A stretch of 64,000 nucleotides of DNA from Hydractinia symbiolongicarpus (taxonomy: Eukaryota; Cnidaria; Hydrozoa; Anthoathecata; Hydractiniidae): contig NC_079878.1 in assembly GCF_029227915.1 (NCBI RefSeq), positions 17,114,001 through 17,178,000 of the forward strand. Reading direction: 5' to 3'. How positions within the stretch are numbered: the stretch's first letter is position 1; every line of letters starts with the position of its first letter. The notes beneath the pieces were generated by a model. That model was not told the origin of the DNA. It did not search any database and saw only the letters and a program-made list of their open reading frames with translations. The translations under genes were made by a program, and so were the position numbers. Positions 1-13,980 of the stretch are shown one piece after another.

Positions 1-643
1 GACCGATCGTCACATATCTACGGTCTTGGAGGGACGTGATTTACGGAAAATCCGTTATTTGGCTCCAAAAAGCCGTATTGCAATCTTTAGAAGCCTGTGC
101 ACGCAGCTAACGGTGTTCTTTTGCCACTGCAAATTGGAAAACGACTTGAGGCGTTGCAGTCCATTGATAGTGGAAGGACTACAGCGATCCTCACATGTCT
201 ACGCTCGTGGAAGGACGTGATTTAGGGAAAAAGCCCTTATTAGACTGCCAAAGACCGTATTACAACATTTAGAAGACTGTGCACGTAGTTGACGGTGTTC
301 TATTGCCATTGTGGATTGGAAAACGACTTGAAGCGTAGTAGTCCATTGAGAGTGTAAGGACAACATTGATCCTCACATGTCTACCCTCGTGGAGGGACGT
401 GATTTACGGAAAATCCGTTATCAGGCTCCAAAAGGGCTTATTGCAATCTTTAGAAGCCTGTGCACGTAGTTAACGGTGTTCTATCTCCATTGCAGAATGG
501 AAAACGACTTAAGGCGACGTACGCAGTTGAGAGTGGAAGGACTACAGCTATCCTCACATGTCTACGCTCGTGGAAGGACGTGATTTAGGGAAAAAGCCCT
601 TATTAGACTGCAAAAGGCCGTATTGCAACATTTAGAAGACTTT

Positions 644-785
644 GCACGTAGTTGACGGTGTTCTATGGCCATTGCGGATTGGAAAACGATTTGAGGCGTC
701 GTGGTCCGTTAAGATTTGAAGAACTAGAACGATCCCCACCCTTATTAGAGTACAAAAGGCCGTATTACCACATTTAGAAGACTGT
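644..785. repeat. Shortened 142-bp monomer
   Basis: From one gcacgta marker (644) to the next (786) is only 142 bp. About 40 bp between the gatccccacc and ttattag segments is missing. The same short monomer recurs at 3882-4023 and 7291-7432, once in each 3.4-kb higher-order copy, and again near 15.9 and 17.7 kb. It is a useful marker of the higher-order unit. Confidence 0.85.
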
Positions 786-1790
786 GCACGTAGTTGACGG
801 TGTTCTATGGACATTGCGGATCGAAAAACGATTTGAAGCGTCGTAGTCCATTGAGAGTGGAAGGACTACACTGATCTTCACATGTCTACCCTCGTGGAAA
901 GACGTGATTTTCGTGTAAGGCCCATATTAGGCTGCAAAAGGCCGTATTCCAACATTTAGAAGAAGACTTAGCACGTAGTTGACAGTGTTCTTTTGCCATT
1001 GCGGAACGAAGAATGAATTGAGGCGTCGTGGTCCGTTGAGAGTGGAAGGACTACATCGATTCTCACATGTCTACCCTCGTGAAAGGACGTGATTTACGGG
1101 AAAGGCCCTATTAGGCTGCGAAAGGCCGTATTGCAATCTTTAGAAGCCTGTGCACGTAGTTAACGGTGTTCTATCGCCATTTCAGACTGGAAAACGACCT
1201 GAGGCGTCGTACGCAGTTGAGTGTGGAAGGACTAGACCGATCCTCACATGTCTACGCTCGTGAAAAGACGTGATTTACGGGAAAGGCCCTATTAGGCTGC
1301 GAAAGGCTGTATTGCAATCTTTAGAAGCCTGTGCACGTAGTTAACGGTGTTCTATCGCCAATGCAGACTGGAAAACGACCTGAGGCGACGTACGCAGTTG
1401 AGTGTGGAAGGACTACACCGATCCTCACATGTCTACGCTCGTGAAAGGACGTGATTTACGGGAAAGGCCCTATTAGGCTGCACAAGGCCGTATTCTAACA
1501 TTTAGAAGAAGGCTTTGCACGTAGTTGGGGGTGTTCTATGGCCATTGCGGATTGGAAAACGACTTGAGGCGTCGTGGTCCATTGAGAGTGGAAAGACTAG
1601 ACCAATCCTGTCATGTATACGCTCGTGGAAGCACGTGATAAACGTGTAAGGCCCTTATTAGATTACAAAAGGCCGTATTACAACATCTAGAAGACTGTGC
1701 ACGTAGTTGACGGTGTTCTATGGCCATTATGGATTGGAAAAGGACTTGAGCCGTCGTAGTCCATTGAGAGTGGAAGGACTAGACCGACCC

Positions 1791-1810
1791 CCACATGCCT
1801 AGGCATGTGG
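1791..1810. repeat. Perfect 20-bp palindrome in a monomer subfamily
   Basis: The arm ccacatgcct is followed directly by its reverse complement. It recurs at 5200-5219 and 8609-8628 (the 3,409-bp step) and in many later monomers, for example near 12.9, 14.3, 20.1, 25.7, 26.8, 29.1, 31.0, 31.9, 34.4 and 35.5 kb. Other monomers carry degraded versions (cctaggcttg, cctaagcatg). Confidence 0.85.
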
Positions 1811-4800
1811 AAGCACGTGATTTACATGTAAGGCTCTAATAAGACTACAAAATGCCATATTACCACATTTAGAAGACTGTGCACGTAATTGACGGTGTTC
1901 TATGGCCATTGCGGATTGGAAAACGACTTGAGGCGTCGTGGTCCGTTGAGAGTGGAAAGACTAGACCAATCCTGTCATGTATACGCTCGTGGAAGCACGT
2001 GATATACGTGTAAGGCCCTTATTAGGTTACAAAAGGCCGTTTTACAACATATAGAAGACTGTGCACGTAGTTGACGGTGTTCTATGGCCAATGCGGATTG
2101 GAAAACGACTTGCGGCGTCGTGGTCCGTTAAGAGTGGAAGGACTAGACTGATCCTCACATGTCTACGCTCGTGAAAGGACGTGATTTACAAGAAAGGCCC
2201 AATTAGGCTGCGAAAGGCCGTATTGCAATCTTTAGAAGGCTGTGCACGTAGTTAACGGTGTTCTATCGCCATTGCAGACTGGAAAACGACTTGAGGCGAC
2301 TTAGGCAGTTGAGTGTGGAAGGACTAGACCGATCTTCACATGTCTACGCTCGTGGAAGGACGTGATTTACGTGTAAGGCCCTTATTAGACTACAAAAGGC
2401 CGTATTACCACATTTAGAAGACATTGCACGTAGTTGACGGTGTTCCATGGCCATTACGAATCGCAAAACAATTTGAGGCGTCGCAGTCCATTGAGAGTTG
2501 AAGGACTAAACCGACCCCCACCCGTCCAGGCTTGTGGAAGCACGTGACTTACGTGTAAGGCCCTTTCTAGACTACAAAAGGCCGTATTACCACATTTAGA
2601 ACACTGTGCATGTAATTGACGGTGTTCTATTGCCATTGTGGATTGGAAAACGACTTGAGGCGTCGTAGCCCATTAAGAGTGGAAGGACTACACTGATACT
2701 CACATGTCTACCTTCGTGGAAGGACATGATTTACGTATAAGGCCCTTATTAGACTGCAAAACGCCGTATTGCAACCTTTAGAAGACTGTGCGCGTAGTTA
2801 GCGGAATTTTATGGCCATTGCGGATTGGAAAACAGCTTGAGACGTCGTAGATGATTCAGATTTGAAGAACTAGAACGATCCCCACCCGGCTAGGCTTGTG
2901 GAAGCACGCGTTTGACGTGTTAGACATATACTAGGCTGAAAAAGGCCGTATTGCAACATTTAGAAGAAGACTTTGCACGTAGTTAAAGGTGTTCTATCGC
3001 CATTGCAGACTGGTAAACAACTTGAGGCGACGTACGCAGTTGAGAGTGGAAGGACTAGACCGATCCTCACATGTCTACGCTCGTGGAAGGACGTGATTTA
3101 CGGGAAAGGCCCTCTTAGCCTGCAAAAGGCCGTATTGCAATCTTTAGAAGACTATGCACGTAGTTGACGGTGTTCCATGGCCATTGCAGATTGGAAAATG
3201 ACTTAAGGCGACGTACGCGGTTGAGAGTGGAAGAACTAGACCGATCCTCACATATCTACGGTCTTGGAGGGACGTGATTTACGGAAAATCCGTTATTTGG
3301 CTCCAAAAAGCCGTATTGCAATCTTTAGAAGCCTGTGCACGCAGTTAACGGTGTTCTTTTGCCACTGCAAATTGGAAAACGGCTTGAGGCGTTGTAGTCC
3401 ATTGATAGTGGAAGGACTACAGCGATCCTCACATTTCTACGCTCGTGGAAGGACGTGATTTAGGGAAAAAGCCCTTATTAGACTGCCAAAGACCGTATTA
3501 CAACATTTAGAAGACTGTGCACGTAGTTGACGGTGTTCTATTGCCATTGTGGATTGGAAAACGACTTGAAGCGTAGTAGTCCATTGAGAGTGTAAGGACA
3601 ACATTGACCCTCACATGTCTACCCTCGTGGAGGGACGTGATTTACGGAAAATCCGTTATTAGGCTCCAAAAGGGCTTATTGCAATCTTTAGAAGCCTGTG
3701 CACGTAGTTAACGGTGTTCTATCTCCATTGCAGAATGGAAAACGACTTAAGGCGACGTACGCAGTTGAGAGTGGAAGGACTACAGCTATCCTCACATGTC
3801 TACGCTCGTGGAAGGACGTGATTTAGGGAAAAAGCCCTTATTAGACTGCAAAAGGCCGTATTGCAACATTTAGAAGACTTTGCACGTAGTTGACGGTGTT
3901 CTATGGCCATTGCGGATTGGAAAACGACTTAAGGCGTCGTGGTCCGTTAAGATTTGAAGAACTAGAACGATCCCCACCTTTATTAGAGTACAAAAGGCCG
4001 TATTACCACATTTAGAAGACTGTGCACGTAGTTGACGGTGTTCTATGGACATTGCGGATCGAAAAACGATTTGAAGCGTCGTAGTCCATTGAGAGTGGAA
4101 GGATTACACTGATCTTCACATGTCTACCCTCGTGGAAAGACGTGATTTTCGTGTAAGGCCCATATTAGGCTGCAAAGGCCGTATTCCAACATTTAGAGGA
4201 AGACTTAGCACGTAGTTGACAGTGTTCTTTTGCCATTGCGGAACGAAGAATGAATTGAGGCGTCGTGATCCGTTGAGAGTGGAAGGACTACACCGATTCT
4301 CACATGTCTACCCTCGTGAAAGGACGTGATTTACGGGAAAGGCCCTATTAGGCTGCGAAAGGCCGTATTGCAATCTTTAGAAGCCTGTGCACGTAGTTAA
4401 CGGTGTTCTATCGCCATTTCAGACTGGAAAACGACCTGAGGCGTCGTACGCAGTTGAGTGTGGAAGGACTAGACCGATCCTCACATGTCTACGCTCGTGA
4501 AAGGACGTGATTTACGGGAAAGGCCCTATTAGGCTTCGAAAGGCTGTATTGCAATCTTTAGAAGCCTGTGCACGTACTTAACGGTGTTCTATCGCCAATG
4601 CAGACTGGAAAACGACCTGAGGCGACGTACGCAGTTGAGTGTGGAAGGACTACACCGATCCTCACATGTCTACGCTCGTGATTTACGGGAAAGGCCCTAT
4701 TAGGCTGCACAAGGCCGTATTGCAATCTTTAGAAGACTGTGCACGTAGTTGATGGTGTTCTATGGCCATTGCGGATTGGAAAACGACTTGAGGCGTTTCA

Positions 4801-7800
4801 GTCCAGTGAGATTTAAATAACTAGAACGATCCCCACTTGTCTAGGTTTGTGGAAGCACGCGTTGGACGTGTAAGGCCCATATTAGGCTGCAAAAGTCCGT
4901 ATTCTAACATTTAGAAGAAGGCTTTGCACGTAGTTGGGGGTGTTCTATGGCCATTGCGGATTGGAAAACGACTTGAGGCGTCGTGGTCCGTTGAGAGTGG
5001 AAAGACTAGACCAATCCTGTCATGTATACGCTCGTGGAAGCACGTGATAAACGTGTAAGGCCCTTATTAGATTACAAAAGGCCGTATTACAACATCTAGA
5101 AGACTGTGCACGTAGTTGACGGTGTTCTATGGCCATTATGGATTGGAAAAGGACTTGAGCCGTCGTAGTCCATTGAGAGTGGAAGGACTAGACCGACCCC
5201 CACATGCCTAGGCATGTGGAAGCACGTGATTTACATGTAAGGCTCTAATAAGACTACAAAATGCCATATTACCACATTTAGAAGACTGTGCACGTAATTG
5301 ACGGTGTTCTATGGCCATTCCGGATTGGAAAACGACTTGAGGCGGCGTGGTCCGTTGAGAGTGGAAAGACTAGACCAATCCTGTCATGTATACGCTCGTG
5401 GAAGCACGTGATATACGTGTGAGGCCCTTATTAGGTTACCAAAGGCCGTTTTACAACATATAGAAGACTGTGCACGTAGTTGACGGTGTTCTATGGCCAA
5501 TGCGGATTGGAAAACGACTTGCGGCGTCGTGGTCCGTTAAGAGTGGAAGGACTAGACTGATCCTCACATGTCTACGCTCGTGAAAGGACGTGATTTACAA
5601 GAAAGGCCCAATTAGGCTGCGAAAGGCCGTATTGCAATCTTTAGAAGGCTGTGCACGTAGTTAACGGTGTTCTATCGCCATTGCAGACTGGAAAACGACT
5701 TGAGGCGACTTAGGCAGTTGAGTGTGGAAGGACTAGACCGATCTTCACATGTCTACGCTAGTGGAAGGACGTGATTTACGTGTAAGGCCCTTATTAGACT
5801 ACAAAAGGCCGTATTACCACATTTAGAAGACATTGCACGTAGTTGACGGTGTTCCATGGCCATTACGAATCGCAAAACAATTTGAGGCGTCGCAGTCCAT
5901 TGAGAGTTGAAGGACTAAACCGACCCCCACCCGTCCAGGCTTGTGGAAGCACGTGACTTACGTGTAAGGCCCTTACTAGACTACAAAAGGCCGTATTACC
6001 ACATTTAGAACACTGTGCATGTAATTGACGGTGTTCTATTGCCATTGTGGATTGGAAAACGACTTGAGGCGTCGTAGCCCATTAAGAGTGGAAGGACTAC
6101 ACTGATACTCACATGTCTACCTTCGTGGAAGGACATGATTTACGTATAAGGCCCTTATTAGACTGCAAAACGCCGTATTGCAACCTTTAGAAGACTGTGC
6201 GCGTAGTTAGCGGAATTTTATGGCCATTGCGGATTGGAAAACAGCTTGAGACGTCGTAGATGATTCAGATTTGAAGAACTAGAACGATCCCCACCCGGCT
6301 AGGCTTGTGGAAGCACGCGTTTGACGTGTTAGACATATACTAGGCTGAAAAAGGCCGTATTGCAACATTTAGAAGAAGACTTTGCACGTAGTTAAAGGTG
6401 TTCTATCGCCATTGCAGACTGGTAAACAACTTGAGGCGACGTACGCAGTTGAGAGTGGAAGGACTAGACCGATCCTCACATGTCTACGCTCGTGGAAGGA
6501 CGTGATTTACGGGAAAGGCCCTCTTAGCCTGCAAAAGGCCGTATTGCAATCTTTAGAAGACTATGCACGTAGTTGACGGTGTTCCATGGCCATTGCAGAT
6601 TGGAAAATGACTTAAGGCGACGTACGCGGTTGAGAGTGGAAGAACTAGACCGATCCTCACATATCTACGGTCTTGGAGGGACGTGATTTACGGAAAATCC
6701 GTTATTTGGCTCCAAAAAGCCGTATTGCAATCTTTAGAAGCCTGTGCACGCAGTTAACGGTGTTCTTTTGCCACTGCAAATTGGAAAACGACTTGAGGCG
6801 TTGTAGTCCATTGATAGTGGAAGGACTACAGCGATCCTCACATTTCTACGCTCGTGGAAGGACGTGATTTAGGGAAAAAGCCCTTATTAGACTGCCAAAG
6901 ACCGTATTACAACATTTAGAAGACTGTGCACGTAGTTGACGGTGTTCTATTGCCATTGTGGATTGGAAAACGACTTGAAGCGTAGTAGTCCATTGAGAGT
7001 GTAAGGACAACATTGATCCTCACATGTCTACCCTCGTGGAGGGACGTGATTTACGGAAAATCCGTTATTAGGCTCCAAAAGGGCTTATTGCAATCTTTAG
7101 AAGCCTGTGCACGTAGTTAACGGTGTTCTATCTCCATTGCAGAATGGAAAACGACTTAAGGCGACGTACGCAGTTGAGAGTGGAAGGACTACAGCTATCC
7201 TCACATGTCTACGCTCGTGGAAGGACGTGATTTAGGGAAAAAGCCCTTATTAGACTGCAAAAGGCCGTATTGCAACATTTAGAAGACTTTGCACGTAGTT
7301 GACGGTGTTCTATGGCCATTGCGGATTGGAAAACGACTTAAGGCGTCGTGGTCCGTTAAGATTTGAAGAACTAGAACGATCCCCACCTTTATTAGAGTAC
7401 AAAAGGCCGTATTACCACATTTAGAAGACTGTGCACGTAGTTGACGGTGTTCTATGGACATTGCGGATCGAAAAACGATTTGAAGCGTCGCAGTCCATTG
7501 AGAGTGGAAGGATTACACTGATCTTCACATGTCTACCCTCGTGGAAAGACGTGATTTTCGTGTAAGGCCCATATTAGGCTGCAAAGGCCGTATTCCAACA
7601 TTTAGAGGAAGACTTAGCACGTAGTTGACAGTGTTCTTTTGCCATTGCGGAACGAAGAATGAATTGAGGCGTCGTGATCCGTTGAGAGTGGAAGGACTAC
7701 ACCGATTCTCACATGTCTACCCTCGTGAAAGGACGTGATTTACGGGAAAGGCCCTATTAGGCTGCGAAAGGCCGTATTGCAATCTTTAGAAGCCTGTGCA

Positions 7801-8818
7801 CGTAGTTAACGGTGTTCTATCGCCATTTCAGACTGGAAAACGACCTGAGGCGTCGTACGCAGTTGAGTGTGGAAGGACTAGACCGATCCTCACATGTCTA
7901 CGCTCGTGAAAGGACGTGATTTACGGGAAAGGCCCTATTAGGCTTCGAAAGGCTGTATTGCAATCTTTAGAAGCCTGTGCACGTACTTAACGGTGTTCTA
8001 TCGCCAATGCAGACTGGAAAACGACCTGAGGCGACGTACGCAGTTGAGTGTGGAAGGACTACACCGATCCTCACATGTCTACGCTCGTGATTTACGGGAA
8101 AGGCCCTATTAGGCTGCACAAGGCCGTATTGCAATCTTTAGAAGACTGTGCACGTAGTTGATGGTGTTCTATGGCCATTGCGGATTGGAAAACGACTTGA
8201 GGCGTTTCAGTCCAGTGAGATTTAAATAACTAGAACGATCCCCACTTGTCTAGGTTTGTGGAAGCACGCGTTGGACGTGTAAGGCCCATATTAGGCTGCA
8301 AAAGTCCGTATTCTAACATTTAGAAGAAGGCTTTGCACGTAGTTGGGGGTGTTCTATGGCCATTGCGGATTGGAAAACGACTTGAGGCGTCGTGGTCCGT
8401 TGAGAGTGGAAAGACTAGACCAATCCTGTCATGTATACGCTCGTGGAAGCACGTGATAAACGTGTAAGGCCCTTATTAGATTACAAAAGGCCGTATTACA
8501 ACATCTAGAAGACTGTGCACGTAGTTGACGGTGTTCTATGGCCATTATGGATTGGAAAAGGACTTGAGCCGTCGTAGTCCATTGAGAGTGGAAGGACTAG
8601 ACCGACCCCCACATGCCTAGGCATGTGGAAGCACGTGATTTACATGTAAGGCTCTAATAAGACTACAAAATGCCATATTACCACATTTAGAAGACTGTGC
8701 ACGTAATTGACGGTGTTCTATGGCCATTCCGGATTGGAAAACGACTTGAGGCGGCGTGGTCCGTTGAGAGTGGAAAGACTAGACCAATCCTGTCATGTAT
8801 ACGCTCGTGGAAGCACGT

Positions 8819-9016
8819 GATATACGTGTGAGGCCCTTATTAGGTTACCAAAGGCCGTTTTACAACATATAGAAGACTGTGCACGTAGTTGACGGTGTTC
8901 TATGGCCATTGCGGATTGATATACGTGTGAGGCCCTTATTAGGTTACCAAAGGCCGTTTTACAACATATAGAAGACTGTGCACGTAGTTGACGGTGTTCT
9001 ATGGCCATTGCGGATT
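8819..9016. repeat. 99-bp truncated-monomer tandem duplication
   Basis: The segment beginning gatatacgtgtg at 8819 is repeated at 8918, exactly 99 bp later, with the new junction gcggatt/gatatac at 8917/8918. It is a fused monomer seen only in the third 3.4-kb copy, so it arose after that copy was made. Confidence 0.85.
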
Positions 9017-10039
9017 GGAAAAGGACTTGAGGCGTCGTAGTCCATTGAGAGTGGAAGGACTAGACCGACCCCCACATGCCTAGGCTTGTGGAAGCACGTG
9101 ATTTACATGTAAGGCTCTAATAAGACTACAAAATGCCGTATTTCCACATTTAGAAGACTGTGCACGTAGTTGACGGTGTTCTATGGCCATTGCGGATTGG
9201 AAAACGACTTGCGGCGTCGTGGTCCGTTAAGAGTGGAAGGACTAGACCGATCCTCACATGTCTACGCTCGTGAAAGGACGTGATTTAGAAGAAAGGCCCA
9301 ATTAGGCTGCGAAAGGCCGTATTGCAATCTTTAGAAGGCTGTGCACGTAGTTAACGGTGTTCTATCGCCATTGCAGACTGGAAAACGACTTGAGGCGACT
9401 TAGGCAGTTGAGTGTGGAAGGACTAGACCGATCTTCACATGTCTACGCTCGTGGAAGGACGTGATTTACGTGTAAGGCCCTTATTAGACTACAAAAGGCC
9501 GTATTACCACATTTAGAAGACATTGCACGTAGTTGACGGTGTTCCATGGCCATTACGAATCGCAAAACAATTTGAGGCGTCGCAGTCCATTGAGAGTTGA
9601 AGGACTAGACCGACCCCCACCCGTCCAGGCTTGTGGAAGCACGTGACTTACGTGTAAGGCCCTTACTAGACTACAAAAGGCCGTATTACCACATTTAGAA
9701 CACTGTGCATGTAATTGACGGTGTTCTATTGCCATTGTGGATTGGAAAACGACTTGAGGCGTCGTAGCCCATTAAGAGTGGAAGGACTACACTGATACTC
9801 ACATGTCTACCTTCGTGGAAGGACGTGATTTACGTATAAAGCCCTTATTAGACTGCAAAACGCCGTATTGCAACCTTTAGAAGATTGTGCGCGTAGTTAG
9901 CGGAATTTTATGGCCATTCCGGATTGGAAAACAGCTTGAGACGTCGTAGATGATTCAGATTTGAAGAACTAGAACGATCCCCACCCGGCTAGGCTTGTGG
10001 AAGCACGCGTTTGACGTGTTGGACATATACTAGGCTAAA

Positions 10040-13000
10040 AAAGGCCGTATTAGAACATTTAGAAGACTGTGCGCGTAGTTGGCGGAGTTCTATGGCCATT
10101 GCGGATTGGAAAACGCCTTGACGCTTCGTAGTCCATTGAGAGTGAAAGGACTACACTGATTCTCACATGTCTACCCTCGTGGAAGGACGTGATTCACGGG
10201 AATAGCCCATATTAGGCTGCAAAAGGCCGTATTACCACATTTAGAAGACTGTGCACGTAGTTGACGGTGTTCTTTTGCCATTGCAGAATGAAGAACGAAT
10301 TGAAGCGTCGTGGTCCGTTGAGAGTGGAAGGACTCCACCGAATCTCACATGTCTACGGTCGTGGGGGGACGTGATTTACGGAAAATCCATTATTAGGCAC
10401 CAAAAGCCCGTATTGCAATCTTTAGAACCCTGTGCACGTAGTTAACGGTGTTCTATCGCCATTGCAGACAGGAAAACGACTTGAGGCGACTTAGGCAGTT
10501 GAGTGTGGAAGGACTAGACCGATCTTCACATGTCTACGCTCGTGGAAGGACGTGATTTACGGGAAAGGCCATATTAGGCTGCAAAAGACCGTATTGCAAT
10601 CTTTAGAAGACTGTGCACGTAGTTCACGGTGTTCTATGGCCATTGCGGATTGGAAAACGACTTGAGCTATCGTAGTCCATAGAGATTTGAAGATCTAGAA
10701 CGATCCCCACCCGTGTAGGCTTGTGGAAGCACGCGTTTGACGTGTAAGGCCCATACTAGGCTGCAAAAGGCCGTATTACCACATTTAGAAGACTGTGCAC
10801 GTAGTTGACGGTGTTCTATGGCCATTATGGATTGGAAAAGGACTTGAGCCGTCGTAGTCCATTGAGAGTGGAAGGACTAGACCGACCCCCACATGCCTAA
10901 GCATGTGGAAGCACGTGATTTACATGTAAGGCTCTAATAAGACTACAAAATGCCATATTACCACATTTAGAAGACTGTGCACGTAGTTGACGGTGTTCTA
11001 TGGCCATTGCGGATTGGAAAACGACTTGAGGCGTCGTGGTCCGTTGAGAGTGGAAAGACTAGACCAATCCTGTCATGTATACGCTTGTGGAAGCACGTGA
11101 TATACGTGTAAGGCCCTTATTAGGTTACAAAAGGCCGTTTTACAACATATAGAAGACTGTGCACGTAGTTGACGGTGTTCTATGGTCATTGCGGATTGGA
11201 AAAGGACTTGAGGCGTCGTAGTCCATTGAGAGTGGAAGGACTAGACCGACCCCCACATGCCTAGGCTTGTGGAAGCACGTGATTTACATGTAAGGCTCTA
11301 ATAAGACTACAAAATGCCGTATTACCACATTTAGAAGACTGTGCACGTAGTTGACGGTGTTCTATGGCCATTGCGGATTGGAAAACGACTTGCGGCGTCG
11401 TGGTCCGTTAAGAGTGGAAGGACTAGACCGATCCTCACATGTCTACGCTCGTGAAAGGACGTGATTTACAAGAAAGGCCCAATTAGGCTGCGAAAGGCCG
11501 TATTGCAATCTTTAGAAGCCTGTGCACGTAGTTAACGGTGTTCTATCGCCATTGCAGACTGGAAAACGACTTGAGGCGACTTAGGCAGTTGAATGTGGAA
11601 GGACTAGACCGATCTTCACATGTCTATGCTCGTGGAAGGACGTGATTTACGGGAAAGGCCCTATTAGGCTGCAAAAGGCCGTATTGCTATCTTTAGAAGA
11701 CTGTGCACGTAGTTGACGGTGTTCTATGACCATTGCGGATTGGAAAACGACTTGAGGCGTCGTAGTCCGTTGACAGTGGAAGGACTACACCGATCCTCAC
11801 ATGTCTACGCTCGTGGAAGGACGAGATTTAAGGGAAAAGCCCTTATTATTCTGCAAAAGGCCGTGTTGCAATCTTTAGAAGACTGTGCACGTAGTTGACG
11901 GTGTTCTATGGCCATTGCGGATTGGAAAACGACTTAAGCTATCGTATTCCTTAGAGATTTGAAGATCTAGAACGATCCCCACCCGTCTAGGCTTGTGGAA
12001 GCACGCGTTTGACGTGTAAGGCCCATACTAGGCTGCAAAAGGCCGTATTAGAACATTTAGAAGACTGTGCGCGTAGTTGGCGGAGTTCTATGGCCATTGC
12101 GGATTGGAAAACGCCTTGACGCGTCGTAGTCCATTGAGAGTGAAAGGACTACACTGATTCTCACATGTCTACCCTCGTGGAAGGACGTGATTTACGGGAA
12201 TAGCCCATATTAGGCTGCAAAAGGCCGTATTACCACATTTAGAAGACTGTGCACGTAGTTGACGGTGTTCTTTTGCCATTGCAGAATGAAGAACGAATTG
12301 AAGCGTCGTGGTCCGTTGAGAGTGGAAGGACTCCACCGAATCTCACATGTCTACGGTCGTGGGGGGACGTGATTTACGGAAAATCCATTATTAGGCACCA
12401 AAAGCCCGTATTGCAATCTTTAGAACCCTGTGCACGTAGTTAACGGTGTTCTATCGCCATTGCAGACAGGAAAACGACTTCAGGCGACTTAGGCAGTTGA
12501 GTGTGGAAGGACTAGACCGATCTTCACATGTCTACGCTCGTGGAAGGACGTGATTTACGGGAAAGGCCCTATTAGGCTGCAAAAGACCGTATTGCAATCT
12601 TTAGAAGACTGTGCACGTAGTTCACGGTGTTCTATGGCCATTGCGGATTGGAAAACGACTTGAGCTATCGTAGTCCATGGAGATTTGAAGATCTAGAACG
12701 ATCCCCACCCGTGTAGGCTTGTGGAAGCACGCGTTTGACGTGTAAGGCCCATACTAGGCTGCAAAAGGCCGTATTACCACATTTAGAAGACTGTGCACGT
12801 AGTTGACGGTGTTCTATGGCCATTATGGATTGGAAAAGGACTTGAGCCGTCGTAGTCCATTGAGAGTGGAAGGACTAGACCGACCCCCACATGCCTAGGC
12901 ATGTGGAAGCACGTGATTTACATGTAAGGCTCTAATAAGACTACAAAATGCCATATTACCACATTTAGAAGACTGTGCACGTAGTTGACGGTGTTCTATG

Positions 13001-13980
13001 GCCATTGCGGATTGGAAAACGACTTGAGGCGTCGTGGTCCGTTGAGAGTGGAAAGACTAGACCAATCCTGTCATGTATACGCTCGTGGAAGCACGTGATA
13101 TACGTGTAAGGCCCTTATTAGGTTACAAAAGGCCGTTTTACAACATATAGAAGACTGTGCACGTAGTTGACGGTGTTCTATGGTCATTGCGGATTGGAAA
13201 AGGACTTGAGGCGTCGTAGTCCATTGAGAGTGGAAGGACTAGACCGACCCCCACATGCCTAGGCTTGTGGAAGCACGTGATTTACATGTAAGGCTCTAAT
13301 AAGACTACAAAATGCCGTATTACCACATTTAGAAGACTGTTCACGTAGTTGACGGTGTTCTATGGCCATTGCGGATTGGAAAACGACTTGCGGCGTCGTG
13401 GTCCGTTAAGAGTGGAAGGACTAGACCGATCCTCACATGTCTACGCTCGTGAAAGGACGTGATTTACAAGAAAGGCCCAATTAGGCTGCGAAAGGCCGTA
13501 TTGCAATCTTTAGAAGGCTGTGCACGTAGTTAACGGTGTTCTATCGCCATTGCAGACTGGAAAACGACTTGAGGCGACTTAGGCAGTTGAGTGTGGAAGG
13601 ACTAGACCGATCTTCACATGTCTACGCTCGTGGAAGGACGTGATTTACGGGAAAGGCCCTATTAGGCTGCAAAAGGCCGTATTGCAATCTTTAGAAGACT
13701 GTGCACGTAGTTGACGGTGTTCTATGACCATTGCGGATTGGAAAACGACTTGAGGCGTCGTAGTCCATTGACAGTGGAAGGACTACACCGATCCTCACAT
13801 GTCTGCGCTCGTGGAAGGACGAGATTTAAGGGAAAAGCCCTTATTATTCTGCAAAAGGCCGTGTTGCAATCTTTAGAAGACTGTGCACGTAGTTGACGGT
13901 GTTCTATGGCCATTGTGGATTGGAAAACGACTTGAGCTATCGTATTCCATAGAGATTTGAAGATCTAGAACGATCCCCAC
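10040..13980. repeat. Higher-order repeat, period 1,998 bp (two copies)
   Basis: Two consecutive near-identical blocks of eleven monomers each. Paired landmarks are 10251/12249 and 11713/13711, both 1,998 bp apart. Copy 2 stops matching near 13980, where a different monomer subfamily (ccacttgtctaggtttg) takes over. Single-base differences such as the taagc/taggc variant at 10897 against 12897 separate the copies. Confidence 0.88.

Larger units (their letters stand above)
1..10040. repeat. Higher-order repeat, period 3,409 bp (three copies)
   Basis: Within the satellite, diagnostic monomers recur at a fixed offset of 3,409 bp: 2454/5863, 2973/6382, 3264/6673 and 3870/7279. Copies are about 1-3238, 3239-6647 and 6648-10040. 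Copy 1 is 171 bp shorter because it lacks one monomer near 1490 that copy 2 has, while copy 2 lacks 10 bp (aaaggacgtg) near 4678. Copy 3 carries an extra 281 bp around 8.8-9.2 kb. Copies 2 and 3 differ by only a few substitutions over the stretches I compared by eye, so this duplication is recent or homogenised. Confidence 0.9.
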
